DNA of 64,000 bases from Acanthosepion lycidas (Eukaryota > Mollusca > Cephalopoda > Sepiida > Sepiidae): positions 105,095,050 to 105,159,049 of the forward strand of contig OZ010588.1 in NCBI GenBank assembly GCA_963932145.1, given 5' to 3'. Below the pieces are notes generated by a model, which searched no databases, had not been told where the DNA came from, and saw only the letters and a list, made by a program, of their open reading frames with translations. The number at the start of each line of letters is the position of its first letter. Position 1 is the first letter of the stretch. The position numbers were made by a program, and so were the translations under genes. Of the stretch, positions 31,401 through 42,341 are shown piece after piece.

Positions 31401-32490
31401 CTTTGTTTCTAATGATTTTTTCTGGATCTGTTCCTTAATACAGAAGCCGAGTTTAAAATGTTTTTTTTTTTTTTTTGGAGAAGGAAAAAAAAAATTCCAT
31501 CTCAATCGACATTTCCGTTTTCGGTGACATCGATTAAATATATCCTATATACTCTCTTGGTGACGCCCTCCTAAAAACAAAAACTGATTACATTCTTTTT
31601 ATTAAAACTCCGATTGGTATTTCGAGCACATACATTCGAAAGAATGTGGCACATGGCCGAGTTTAATGTAGAATGTCACGCTTGCATGAGACTATATGGT
31701 AAAAATTTTCCATCACTATGGGCATTCCCTCTTCTGGGCACGTCTCGGATGCCAGTGATTAACTAAAGTTCTCTCCCGTAGGAGATGTTCTGAGTTAAGA
31801 CCACCGGAAGATGATCATATAATTCTTATAACTCTAGACGGAGAGTCCCAGACAAGATAATCCGCACACACACTCGTATGGACCAAGGTTAATTTTAATG
31901 AGAAAACCGACGCATCCAAGAAACTAGAGGGGAAAAGTGATCGATCACAGTAAAAGGGACTAGAGGTAAATTTGATAACTCATCTTCTTGGCATAGATTA
32001 GCTAGCCCTCTCATCGTTATTGATTGGGCATAAAGATCCCAGAAAATAATCACATAATACTTATTACTTATTATAGCCGCGATTGGGGTTCTGACTAGGC
32101 AAAAATCACAGTGTGTAGGATCATACACATTTGAACAAAAGGTGACACAAGAAAAAGTCCCACTACTCAGTCGACATTACTCCTTTTGGAAAACACTCAC
32201 GTATCAAATATCAAACTCCCCACTACAAGTGAAGATTTACTGCTTGGTGAGTCTGAACCCCTGAAGGTGACGATATTAGATTCATTAGAAGGTTCTGAGT
32301 GGGCTAAGTTCCAGTTTTTTCTCTTAATTTTCTTGATATTTTTTCATAATTTTCTTAATATGTTTTTTTGTTGATACCATTCGTTCAGATTGTCAAATAC
32401 AAGGTGTTTGCATTGTTCTCATTGCATGACCCTTCCCACGCTAGCCTGCGTTTTTTGTATTATAATTATTTAATAGTAGCACACCAGAAG
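31401..32490. other. Unassigned stretch
   Basis: A poly-T run at 31460-31476 and small frames without recognisable domains. No terminal repeats found. Confidence 0.4.
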
Positions 32491-32493
32491 AAT

Positions 32494-32948
32494 CATGTCC
32501 TGGGTATGACGATAAACTACATCCGCGTCCCGGGTAAGACGACAAACTATATAAACGTCCTGGGTATGACGATAAACTACATCCGCAGCCTGGGTAAGAC
32601 GATAAACTACATCCGCGTTCTGGGTATGACGATAAACTATATCTGCGTCTTGGGTATGACGATAAACTACATCCACAGCCTGGGTAAGACGATAAACTAC
32701 ATCCGCGTCCTGGGTATGACGATAAACTACATCCGCAGCCTGCGTAAGACGATAAACTACATCCGCGTCCTGGGTATGACGATAAACTACATCCGCAGCC
32801 TGCGTAAGACGATAAACTACATCCGCGTCTTGTGTATGACGATAAACTACATCCGCGTCCTGAGTAAGACGATAAACTACATCCGCGTCCTGGGTATGAC
32901 GATAAACTACATCCGCGTCCTGAGTAAGACGATAAACTACGTCCAACA
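32494..32948. repeat. 30-bp minisatellite with 60-bp higher order, about 15 units
   Basis: The unit begins GATAAACTACATCC and ends either GGGTATGAC or GTAAGAC. The two endings alternate over much of the array. Because 30 is divisible by 3, frames of 160-199 residues stay open on both strands (repeat INYIRVLGMT on +). No start context, domain or flanking gene supports coding. Confidence 0.95.
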
Positions 32949-33112
32949 GCAAGGGTTCTGATCAGAATGTTTTGAAGAGCGTGGAACCACATCTTAATTG
33001 TTGGTGTTCCCAGGTCCACCCTGACTCGGGGTGGTAGCACCTGTTAGGGTCCCAGCTATGGACAAATAGTTAATACCGAAACTGAGGTAAAAAGCATTAT
33101 AAAAGTGTAAAA

Positions 33113-33340
33113 ATAAGTTTTAATACCAGAATTACTTTGTAAAAAAATATTACCAGAAATACATTTTTGAAGAAAAAACTTTTACCAGCAATATATTTTT
33201 GGAAAAGAATTTTAGCAGCAACACGTTTTTGAAAAAATTACCAGCAATACATGTTTTAAAATATTACCAGCTATACATTTTTGAGGAAAAAAATATTACT
33301 AGAAATAGATTTTTGACAAAGCAAAATATTACTAGGAAAA
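33113..33340. repeat. Degenerate ~33-bp tandem repeat, about 7 units
   Basis: Units of the type TATTACCAGCAATACATTTT followed by GA-rich bases, with strong divergence. Confidence 0.8.
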
Positions 33341-34420
33341 TGTCGACATTTAATAACCCATTGAGGTTGATATACCGTAAAAGACAACAAACGAAACGAA
33401 ACCAGAAGAATCAGGTGGTTGTCAGTGCGTATTGAGTGAAAACAAGTTTCAATTCTCTCTACATAATTCGCTTTTATTAATGCCATTAAATGTATCTCTT
33501 TCTTTCTTATTACTATAAACATTATTTTTGGGTGGAAAAATGTTTTTTTCACTTGATTTTTCTTAAACAGCGAATTAATATTAACTGACCAAGTTCGAAT
33601 ACTTTTAATCTAAGAAGAGGTGTCTCCCGACAGAAATCGAACCTGTATCCCCCGTTTGTATAAAGGAAACCACTCCTGTGATCAAAGCCTTTTATTACCA
33701 ATTATGACATATAAGATAACGCAAGGCTCAGTAAAGAAATGACCTCTACACGTTAGGTCTTCGAGTTGACGTCTGCTAGATTCATTTTCCTACCTGAAAC
33801 GTAAACAGTAGTTTTTAAAAAGATTTTCGTGGAAAAAGAAAATTTACCCCATTCCTTTCGAGAGGAAATGGGTAAAATATTTAAATGTAATGAGTCTAAA
33901 CAGGTAATAATGTGCATCTGAGAAGCAATAGGCTTTGCATAATTTCGTAGAAATTTATGTTTAAACGAGACGTTAAACAGAAACAATTGACTTTAATAAA
34001 CGTAAATGTTACTTTGGCGCATGCGCAGACGGTTGTATATAAACGATCACTGACTGCACATGATTTCTTCTTTAGGAACCCGTTTCTATAGCAACAGGGA
34101 TCATTGTAATCAGGTTTAGAATTTATACAAAAATGAGGAACTGTTAGAAGGTATTCAATTAGGAAAACGTCTTCTTCAACTCGAAAGAAATCAAGCGATA
34201 CTCCCAAAGACCCAGACGTCATTATTCACTATTAAGAATGTCAGTACAGCCACATTTTTCTGGGATCTGATTTGTCATTCGCTTTCTTTTTCGTGTGTGT
34301 GTGTGTGTGTAATATGATTGTAAAGAAAAATTGTCCATGTATACGTCTTACAATATGTAGAAATAATAGGACGATGAAAGAGATTCGAAAGATAAAAAAA
34401 CAACAAAAATAATAATATTG
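33341..34420. other. Unassigned stretch with a tRNA-like scrap
   Basis: TCCCGACAGAAATCGAACCTG near 33630 is a B-box complement as in the (TA)n-associated SINE. A (GT)n run lies at 34295-34310. No other feature seen. Confidence 0.4.
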
Positions 34421-34429
34421 ATAGGTTAA

Positions 34430-34430
<1 letters not shown>

Positions 34431-34484
<54 letters not shown>

Positions 34485-34500
34485 ATGCCAGTCTTTTCAG

Positions 34501-34563
<63 letters not shown>

Positions 34564-34575
34564 GCCAGTCTCTTC

Positions 34576-34644
<69 letters not shown>

Positions 34645-34656
34645 GCCAGTCTCTTC

Positions 34657-34705
<49 letters not shown>

Positions 34706-34717
34706 GCCAGTCTCTTC

Positions 34718-34790
<73 letters not shown>

Positions 34791-34802
34791 GCCAGTCTCT
34801 TC

Positions 34803-34876
<74 letters not shown>

Positions 34877-34888
34877 GCCAGTCTCTTC

Positions 34889-34953
<65 letters not shown>

Positions 34954-34985
34954 GTCAGTCTCTTCCGTATCTATCTATCTAACTG
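34431..34985. repeat. (CTAT)n compound array with a periodic CAGTCTCTTCATTATC spacer
   Basis: Seven (CTAT)n blocks of 40-80 bp are separated by GCCAGTCTCTTCATTATC or close variants. Frames of 165-173 residues (LSIYLSIY) are microsatellite translation. Confidence 0.96.
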
Positions 34986-34999
34986 AGAAGCGCATGAAC

Positions 35000-35245
35000 A
35001 GAAATATTTCATTAGAAACAAAGAAGGCTGAACTTTTATATAGTATAAAATATGCCCGTCAATGTTGGGCAATCTCCTTATAGATGAAGAAGAGACTTGA
35101 AACAACAGAAATATAGTTCTACAGAAGGATGCTGAGAATGCCATGGACCGAATACAAAATTTTTAAAGATCTAAAACGGATAGGAAATTCTCGATAGGCA
35201 ACGTCCTGAAGGGTCACGGTAGACAGAAAAAGACGTATAGAAAAT
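35000..35245 (+). pseudogene. RTE-type LINE C-terminal remnant
   Basis: Reads RQCWAISL, then MKKRLETTEI and FYRRMLRMPWTEY in broken frames, and ends with an ACGTCCTGAAGGGTCACGG tail phrase. About 240 bp remain. Confidence 0.6.
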
Positions 35246-35334
35246 AAGGAAATTGAATATAAAATAGGCTTAGATTTACCCAGTACCAAAAGATGCTACA
35301 AACGCCAAATTTTAACTAAAGAGCCGATATAAGA

Positions 35335-35475
35335 CTTATTATTTAACCCATAGATGGGGGAGAGGTGAATTCCTTACTTTGCACGTAAGTGAACATAACA
35401 AACCCGAACGGAATTGTAATTCAGCTCATCAAGTTATAATTCCAAGCCATTATCCATTAACCTACCTATAAATCT
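35335..35475 (-). mobile_element. Fragment of a 5S-derived SINE
   Basis: ATTTAACCCATAGATGGGGG box, GTAAGTGAACATAACAAACC and TCCAAGCCATTATCCATTAA match the family body and tRNA-like segment complement. Confidence 0.6.
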
Positions 35476-35501
35476 TTTCTATTTTCTGCATACCTGCACA
35501 A

Positions 35502-35503
<2 letters not shown>

Positions 35504-35561
<58 letters not shown>
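35504..35561. repeat. (TA)n microsatellite
   Basis: 58 bp of TA dinucleotides. 35562-36160 shows nothing recognised except a RTE-like TGTCCTGAAGGGACATGG near 36100. Confidence 0.96.
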
Positions 35562-35564
<3 letters not shown>

Positions 35565-36159
35565 TAAAATAAAAACGATTTATTATATTGGCTCGTCTTA
35601 CGACTTTTCTTTCTCTTCCTCCTCTTTTAACTTCTTTATTATATCTTATTTGTTTCGTCTTTCTCTTTTTATAACTTTCCTTTTTATTCTTATTTTTTTT
35701 CCTTAACTACACTTAACAAAATGTTTCCAGTAGATTGAATAAAATCGCCTTATTTGGGGTTGTAATGATTAAAAGAAAGTCATACAAATAAGAGAAAGGG
35801 CAATAAAACTGGACCTGAGAAACTTCTTTTCCAGAAAAATCTTCTGAGAGAAAGATTTTATTTGATTCCAACCAATTCTACTGCTGTTTGATTAATGAAT
35901 ACGAAATGTTTCCTGAAAGGAAACGTCGGTTCTTGCTATTGACACGCAACAAAGAATCTATACAAATAACATGAAAACCGTCATCGAAGAAAACTGAAAG
36001 CAGCTGTTGATGGTCACGCAACGATTTCAGTTAAGAGAACACAGATGAAAAACAATCTGAAAGTAGGATTATTTGTAGGATTCTTTATATCTATGACATG
36101 TCCTGAAGGGACATGGGTGGTCATGACTCACCACAATATCCGATTTTGTGCATTTAGCA

Positions 36160-37000
36160 ATATTTAAACTTATGTCCAGGTCACGTTGAAACAATAATTT
36201 CTCTACAATCGTCGAAGTTTAGCAACGTCGAGTCTGGCCAATACCGTCTGGGGATAGTAGGTACTGTTAGCTTTGATTTGCCAGTGATGAAATGGAAAAT
36301 GGCACGGGATTGTTAATCGGAGAGCTGAGTTCCAATTACATTTTTTTTAAGCGTATCACCCCAAGAAAGGTGTGGGTGCCACTAGCACGCAAGGGGTTAC
36401 AGAAAGTGAGAGCCGGAGTAAAGAGGGGTGTTTGAGGAAAGGATATAGAAAAGGAGGGGATCAGGATCAAAGCATCTGAAGATGTCGAGTTATATTACAT
36501 TTGAATATTTGAAGATTTATAGCTATCACGGAAGCAAGTAAAAGGAAGGGAGTACTACTGTCGGGAAGTGCGAGATAAGAGGCTGTTGGAGCAGAAGAAA
36601 CGACTACATTTAGCCGTTTTAACAATGAATGGGTGGGATTAAGATGCCAACCTAGGAGCACGCTTAAATTTATTCAGAAACCAGTGAAAGTAGCTCGTCA
36701 GAGTAGTTGCCATTAAAATACTTGTAGAAAGGACAGAGAGAAGTCACATCACATCTGTGAGAGAGTAACTGTAGACAAGATCACATTGCATATTCGTCTC
36801 TGGAGTTTGTCGAGGACCTCGAGTTATACCGTGTATAAATCCACCTCTTCTCCCCCCATATATGGGTTAGTTAGTAACATTTGTATCATTAACTAATTAT
36901 TAGCTCAAAAGAACTCTAAACCATCTGAATATATTTTTTTAGCTTTAAATAACCTCCAAAGGGTTGATAAGCCGTAGAAAACGAATCGATCAATTTTAGC
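36160..37000 (+). mobile_element. 5S-derived SINE split by a LINE tail
   Basis: Head 36165-36340: GGTCACGTTGAAACAA, GTTTAGCAACGTCGAGTC, TACTGTTAGCTT, then GGAGAGCTGAGTTCCAATTA. It resumes at 36836 with AAATCCACCTCTTCTCCCCC, GGGTTAGTTAGTAACA and the tail CCTCCAAAGGGTTGATAAGC. Confidence 0.75.
36343..36835 (-). mobile_element. LINE 3' tail nested in a 5S-SINE
   Basis: Complement of the LINE end: TATCACCCCAAGAAAGGTG, CACTAGCACGCAAGGGGTTA, then the block encoding LLGWHLNPTHSLLKRLNVVV on the minus strand. A poly-T run at its left end is the A-tail. Confidence 0.8.
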
Positions 37001-37925
37001 AGCTTAGCGTTTTGCCCTTCCATATACAGGGTGTCCATAAAGTTCGTGCGAACTTTAAAAAAATTATAACTTTATTTGTATTTGCGATAGAAATAATTTG
37101 TAAAAAAGATTAGAAAGGAGTAAATCTATGTTTTTTAAGGTTTTATTGAAATTTTATTTAAGTTTGCACATGTCCTTCATCATTAGCAATACAAAGGGTA
37201 ATACGATTTTGCAATTCACGGAAAACATTTGCCAACTGATTTACAGTAATGCCTGAAATCACATTAGTTATTTTAGCTATACTTAAAACTAGGCGGGTAC
37301 AAGAGGAGGAGGACAACAACACTCAGGAAACAGTGAAGGGGTTATCAGAGAAAATACAAAGGATCTGCGGTTCATATAACATCAGGAAAACCTTCAAAAG
37401 CTTGACGACACTTCGCAGATATCTCTCCCAAGTAAGAAAAGAGAGGAGAACATGACTAAAGACTGTGTGTACGCTATCCCGTGCAGCTGCGGAAAGTAAT
37501 ATAAAGGAGAGACATGCCGCCCCTTCAAGGTAAGGCTTCAAGAACACCAGAAGGGAAGTAGAAAAATCAGGCGTGGCTGACCACATATGGAGAGAGAAGG
37601 GAGATCACCGCGCTCTGTGGGATCATGTTGAGATCATAGTCAGGGAACACCACTGGAAAATTCGTAAACTTAAGGAATCAGCACATTGTGGCTAGGCCAC
37701 AAAAATCTCCTGAGTCGATCAAGCATAGAAATAAATAGAATATGGGAACCAGTAATAAGGAGTGCCAGAGAAAAGCAATGATAACAAAAAAGTTGCAATA
37801 TGAGCTCTGGTAAAAACATGTAATGATAACAGCAAAAATTTGCAATATGAGCACTGGTAAAAAAACGGTTGCTGAAGACATTAGGTTTGTAATACCCAGA
37901 AATTCATACCCAGATGTCCTCAAGG

Positions 37926-37993
37926 AGGCACAGTGGATAAAGGCGTTGGTTAGATCCAGTGACAGGATCAAAAGAGTGTGAGTTCAATACCCG
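37926..37993 (+). other. tRNA-like segment in the Penelope-like terminal repeat
   Basis: GGCACAGTGGATAAAGGCG (A-box-like) and GTGTGAGTTCAATACCC (B-box-like) at about tRNA spacing. The same segment is conserved near 60630-60705. This is an internal pol III-type promoter candidate, not a tRNA gene. Confidence 0.5.
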
Positions 37994-38130
37994 GTTAAGG
38001 CAGTGGAGAACTTTCAGAGGGAAATTAGCAGGAGATAACTGATAACTGACATACATCAAACATGGCACGTGGAACTAGAACAGTCTACCCCAGTGAGCAA
38101 AATAAAGGGTTCAATTCGAAATTCCAACCA

Positions 38131-38169
38131 CTTGAAGAAGGCCGGAACGTACAACGGCCGAAACGTTGT
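38131..38169 (+). ncRNA. Hammerhead-like motif, Penelope-like type
   Basis: CTTGAAGA, hairpin GGCCG..CGGCC (38140-38144 with 38155-38159), then GAAACGTTGT. It fits the hammerhead order CUGANGA, stem II, GAAAC and a minimal stem III, as known for Penelope-like elements. One extra A precedes stem II, and no clear stem I was found. Confidence 0.5.
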
Positions 38170-38549
38170 GATAAATATGGCGACAAAGATGAGGACAATA
38201 GTCTGAATAATGTAAATAATACCTCATCTCAGAAATATAGACCGACTTTAAAACTAGGTACATTAAACTTTATAATATTTTTTTCTATCGCAAATACAAA
38301 TAAATTTATAAATTTTTAAAAGTGCACACGGACTTTTGGACATCTTGTATATAAATAAGGAGGTGAATTTTCCCCCACATTTGAATCAATAGATGTGTAC
38401 TCTCCTCTTCGTTTCACCCTAACCAAGCACACATATTACCTATATCACTTATAGTGTTTTACGCGTCTTCGTGTTATAACATTTTAAGTGTTTACTCACA
38501 ATGTCTCAGTCAGTCGCTTTTTTTCATTTTCTCAACGCGAAGACGCACA

Positions 38550-38862
38550 TAGAAATAATCTGTAAAAAATGTTATAAAGTTTAATGTACCAAGTTTTAAG
38601 TATAGCTAAATTAACTAATGTGATTTCAGGCATTACTCTAAATCAGTTGGCAAATGTTTTCCGTGAACTTGCAAAATCGTATTACCCTTTGTAATGCTAA
38701 TAATGGAGGAGATATGGAAACTTTAATAAAATTTCAATAAATATAAATAATTATAAAACATAGATTTACTTCTCTCTAATCCTTTTTACAAATTATTTCT
38801 ATCGTAAATACAAATAAAGTTATACATTTTTTAAAGTGCATACAAACTTTATGGACACCCTG
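38550..38862 (+). mobile_element. Mariner-type element B, inverted to A and without the insertion
   Basis: Right end CATACAAACTTTATGGACAC..CCTG next to TA. The interior GTGATTTCAGGCATTACTC, CAGTTGGCAAATGTTTTCCG matches element A in opposite orientation, and the left end is truncated at about 38550. It carries the empty site CCAAGTTTTAAGTATAGC where A carries the Penelope-like insert. Confidence 0.8.
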
Positions 38863-38879
38863 TACTGTTCGGCTACCCA

Positions 38880-39110
38880 TTTACACTCGTTCTTTTCGCT
38901 GCCCCTCCTTTCGATATATCTTATGAGTCTCAAATTTTCCACACCCTCCTTCCTCATTATTTGTTCGAGAAATTTAAGCTGTTTCCTTTTGCTTCTAACT
39001 ACAATTGTCTCATTTTTTTAATCCAATTTTTCTCAAGACTTCCTCGGATTTCACATACTCCGTCCATAGTCTTCTCAGTAACGCGTAGAACGACATTTTA
39101 TCTGTCTCAG
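38880..39110 (-). pseudogene. RTE-type LINE C-terminal remnant
   Basis: Complement of the RTE post-RT region: matches to LMRKEG-VENL (TCAAATTTTCCACACCC), KRKQLKFLEQ (TTTAAGCTGTTTCCTTTTG) and a TMDGVCEI-like stretch. Broken frames. Confidence 0.55.
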
Positions 39111-39430
39111 TTCTCGTCTAGCCTACCTCAGAAATGCGGCATTTGACATGTGGGGGACCAAAGAAATGTGTTCCCCCTCTTGCTTTGTAGGTCGATGTCA
39201 CGTAGGCGTAAGAATACTTCAACTCCGCGTCTTTTGTTCAATGCGAGATGTGCTGCCACCGGTTCAAATACAAAACAGAGCTCCTATCGTGCTTTGTCGC
39301 AAATACATAAAAAACGAACCGACGAATAGGAACTACCTGATTCAAGCCTGCCGGCAAAAGTATATTTCGCGGGAGGGGGCACTTTGATCTCGGGCGCGAT
39401 AATTGGCAGCACAAAGTATGCCTCGTAATA
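39111..39430. other. Unassigned stretch
   Basis: Relatively CpG-rich, with a 79-residue frame (39148-39387) of no recognised family. Confidence 0.4.
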
Positions 39431-39436
39431 ATTCTA

Positions 39437-39515
39437 TTAGGCTGGTGCAAAAATAATGTCGTTTTTTGACTTATTTTTTAACGTCAAAAACGACATTATT
39501 TTTGCACCAACCTAA
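39437..39515. mobile_element. 79-bp MADE1-like mariner MITE (near-perfect hairpin)
   Basis: TTAGGCTGGTGCAAAAATAA and its inverted partner end the element, with TA at 39435-39436 and 39516-39517. The ends match the Hsmar1/MADE1-type terminal repeat TTAGGTTGGTGCAAAA. The two arms of about 35 bp are almost perfectly complementary around TGACTTATTTTTTAACG. Confidence 0.9.
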
Positions 39516-39719
39516 TACATAATGAGGTTCAAACGAAATTTATGATCTTCACGTAACTCGCTTGACTCACGAATGACGTCACACGCGCGTCCTCTCTATC
39601 ACAGTGAGTAAAACCCTTACCGAATAAGGCACCTTTTGAAATTTTTAAGATTGTACGCGTCTGCCTACCACAGCTGCTGTTCCTGCTGCTGCTGCTACTA
39701 CTACTTTTGCTACTGTTAA

Positions 39720-40085
39720 TGCCGAGAAACGCGGGAAAAAATCGTTAGAAACAAAGATAATTGCGTTGGATTGCTATGTGATATCTATTCTTTTATATGC
39801 CAGTAAATGCTGGACCATCTCTCTACGGACGAGGAAATAAATTTGAGGCAGCAGAAATGTGGTTCTACAGAAGGATACTGAAAATTCCTTGAACGAAGCG
39901 AGGAATCAACGATGAAGTCTTAAAGTAAATGGTCACAAAAAGAACACTTCAGAATCAGGAAAATGACAGCTGAAATTCCTGGTACACATGATGAGAACAG
40001 AGGGCTTAGAAAACTTAAACCCCACGGGGTATATTGAGGATAAGAACGCTCACTTTCACTTACTTGGTTCTCCTATGTGAATGGA
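39720..40085 (+). pseudogene. RTE-type LINE C-terminal remnant
   Basis: Broken frames give LLYASKCWTISL, FYRRILKIP and FLVHMMRTEGLENL. No catalytic core. Confidence 0.6.
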
Positions 40086-40384
40086 TAGTGGAACGGAGAT
40101 AGGAACATTTGTTTTTTTTACTAATGTTCACATAATACAAGGCCCAAGGGTCACTCAAGGTAGAGGGTAACTGTGTGGAATTGTAAGTAATGAGTATAGA
40201 GTTTAAGTAGATTTTAGAATGATAAAGCTCTCTTCCTGTTCAAAAAATCATGGAGGAGTGTAAACAGAACGGTCCAGCGAACCTATATACACCTATTGGT
40301 GGAGAAGATAAAAAATAATTAGTGAATAAAATTTCAGAGTTAAGGCGCAGAGCAAAGGGAGAAAAATGAGTGAGAGCCACACGA

Positions 40385-40608
40385 GATAGGAATTTGTGGA
40401 GAGCCATGATATTTTATATCCTGAAGAGACACGGAACATAGAAGAAGAAGAAGAAGAAGAAGAAGAAGAAGAAGAAGAAGAAGAAGAAGAAGAAGGTGGA
40501 GGAGGAGTAGGAGGAGAAAAAGAAAAAGAAAAAAAGAAGAAGGAGGAGGAGAAGAAGGGGTGGAGGAGGAGAAGAAGGGGGATGGGTGGAGGAGAAGGAG
40601 GAGGAGGA

Positions 40609-40644
<36 letters not shown>

Positions 40645-40830
40645 GAAGAAGAAGAACAACAACAACAGCAACAAGGTAGGGAGAAAGAAGAAGAAAATAA
40701 GCTGGAGAAGAAGAAGAAGAAAAAGAAGAAGAAGAAGAAGAAGAAGAAGAAGAAGGTAGGAGAGGAGAAGAAGAAGATGGAGGGGGAGAAGAAAAAGAAA
40801 AAGAAAAAGAAGAAATTGAACATCTACTAC
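40385..40830 (+). repeat. (GAA)n/(GGA)n/(ATA)n compound array seeded by an RTE tail
   Basis: The RTE LINE end GGAGAGCCATGATATTTT..CCTGAAGAGACACGG at 40399-40435 passes directly into (GAA)n (40437-40495), then GGA-, ATA- and GAA-rich blocks. E-rich and S/F-rich frames of up to 176 residues are artefacts. Confidence 0.9.
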
Positions 40831-41480
40831 TAGTACTACTAATTAGGTACATTTGAATACCGCTACTCATTTTGTCAAACTGCTATTACTACTACTTCTC
40901 TGCCTGCTTTTGTGTCTGCTCAACGCTACAAATTACACTATTATTATTATTATTACTATTGCAACTACCCTGACTACTAGTGCTACGTCTTGTGCGTGTC
41001 CTTATGAGGATTCATAATGTTTTACTATTGCTACTACTATTACTACTTCTATGTTTACTACTGCTACTACAATCAGTGTTTCTAAATGACACTATGGATG
41101 TTATCCCGACGATAACTGCTGCTGCTGCTGTATTAAGAGAAGTAGTTGTAGCATGAACACTCATCGTGCCAATGTCAATTCACACGAGAAGCAGTAGTAA
41201 CACCAGAAGTCATTTTAATATTATTCATCCTCGTAGCTGCACGTCATGACTGCTTCCGTGAAGTTCATTGTATTATTTCAGGGTAAAGAAGAATTCTGTG
41301 ACAAGCACTGCCAGGAATGATTTGCATTCTTCCATTTATTTTGACAGGAACCAATTGCACTGTGTGTTGGCGAATTAGATTTTACATAATTCAGTCATGA
41401 AGATGCGTGTATGTCCGGACGCATTCTGCCAAGATTCGATCTTGTATCACCTTTTCACATGAGCTTCATATTATATTTAA
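40831..41480. other. Trinucleotide-rich unassigned stretch
   Basis: Degenerate ACT/ATT triplets dominate 40860-41080; the rest has no recognised feature. Confidence 0.5.
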
Positions 41481-41489
41481 GCGCAGTAC

Positions 41490-42340
41490 TCATTTAATAA
41501 ATATACCAAAATAGTGTAAGACAAGGATGTGTCGTCTCACCGGACTTATTTAACCTTTACAATAAGGGTTTTCTGAGAGAATTAGATGTCCTATAGGATT
41601 AATTGTTGGCGGACACAATCTTCGGAACATACGATATACATATGAAACAGTGTTGATAGAAGACACAGAAAGCAAACTGCCAACCTACCTACAGCAGTTA
41701 TTGAAGGAAAGCGAGAAGAAAGGACTAACCATCAATTGCAAAATTGTATGCTTGTTAGTAAAAAAAAAACAGCCCACCGTGTAAATTACAAAATTACACT
41801 AAGACGCATTAAGATAGCGAATAATGCCTTCTAAAAGCTAAGCAAAGTATTAAAAAACAGGAAAATTTCGTTAGAAACGAAGAAAACTGTAGGGAAATGT
41901 TATAAAATATCTGTCTTCTTATATGACAGTGCATACTGGACAGTCTTCTCACAGATGAAGAAGTTACTTGAAGTAACAGAAATATGGTTCTACAGAATGA
42001 TGCTGAGAATACCATGAACGGAACATGTGAGCAACAAAGAACTTTTAAAGAAAATGGAAAAAGCGACACATACATAACATCAGAAAGAAACCGTTGAAAT
42101 TTCTTGAGTATATAATGAGGAAAGAGAGCTTGGCAAATTTGATACTCACAGTACAGATTAAAGGCAAGAGAGACCGGGGAGAACAATGCTTAACCGAATC
42201 CGCGAGCTTATGCAAAGGGATAGTGGAACAACGTCTAAGAGAGATAACAAAAAGGCAAACTTTAGCAGGACAGGAAATTGTGGAGTGCCATGATTGCCAA
42301 CGCCCTGAAAGCAAACAGCACATAGAAGAATAAGAATCTC
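41490..42340 (+). pseudogene. RTE-type LINE, RT palm to 3' end, decayed
   Basis: Order of blocks in broken frames: VRQGCVVSPDLFNLY (palm), GLIVGGHNLRNIRYTYETVL where YADDTVLL is expected, LPTYLQQLLKESEKKGLTIN, then FLYDSAYWTVFSQMKKLLE, FYRMMLRIP, FLEYIMRKESLANLI and a tail with GTGGAGTGCCATGATTGCC. The catalytic YADD is lost. It ends where a 5S-SINE begins. Confidence 0.75.
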
Positions 42341-42341
42341 T

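Larger units (their letters stand above)
37294..38247 (+). mobile_element. Penelope-like element, 5'-truncated fossil
   Basis: A ~950-bp insertion containing the linker and GIY-YIG endonuclease part of a Penelope-like retroelement (VKGLSEKIQRICGSYNIRK, then DCVYAIPCSCGK and GETCRPFK..LQEH, VADHIWREKGDHRALWD), followed by a terminal-repeat region. That region holds a tRNA-like segment (37926-37993) and a hammerhead-like motif (38131-38169). The reverse transcriptase is absent. The coding part has several breaks; it is younger than the mariner it sits in. Confidence 0.82.
37283..38258. repeat. Target-site duplication of the Penelope-like insertion
   Basis: TTAAAACTAGG occurs at 37283-37293 and again at 38248-38258, immediately outside the Penelope-like segment. 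The related mariner copy B has the uninterrupted counterpart near 38583-38600. Confidence 0.8.
37027..38347 (-). mobile_element. Mariner-type element A, split by a Penelope-like element
   Basis: The ends CAGGGTGTCCATAAAGTTCG and (complement of the right end) CAAGATGTCCAAAAGTCCG are inverted repeats with TA outside (37025-37026 and 38348-38349). The minus-strand interior reads GITVNQLANVFRELQNR, the C-terminal end of a DUF4817-head mariner transposase. Without the insert the element would be about 355 bp, so it is an internally deleted copy. Confidence 0.8.

Noticed and set aside
31895-32128. Retroviral or LTR-type coding remnant
   Set aside because: No recognisable motif, no paired long terminal repeats; left unassigned.
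32494-32948. CRISPR array
   Set aside because: Units are contiguous with no unique spacers, and the genome is eukaryotic.
34485-35083. Long open frames of LSIYLSIY type
   Set aside because: Pure translation of (CTAT)n; open because the repeat lacks stops.
40293-40870. 176-residue frames rich in S, F and E
   Set aside because: Translation of GAA/GGA/ATA simple repeats.
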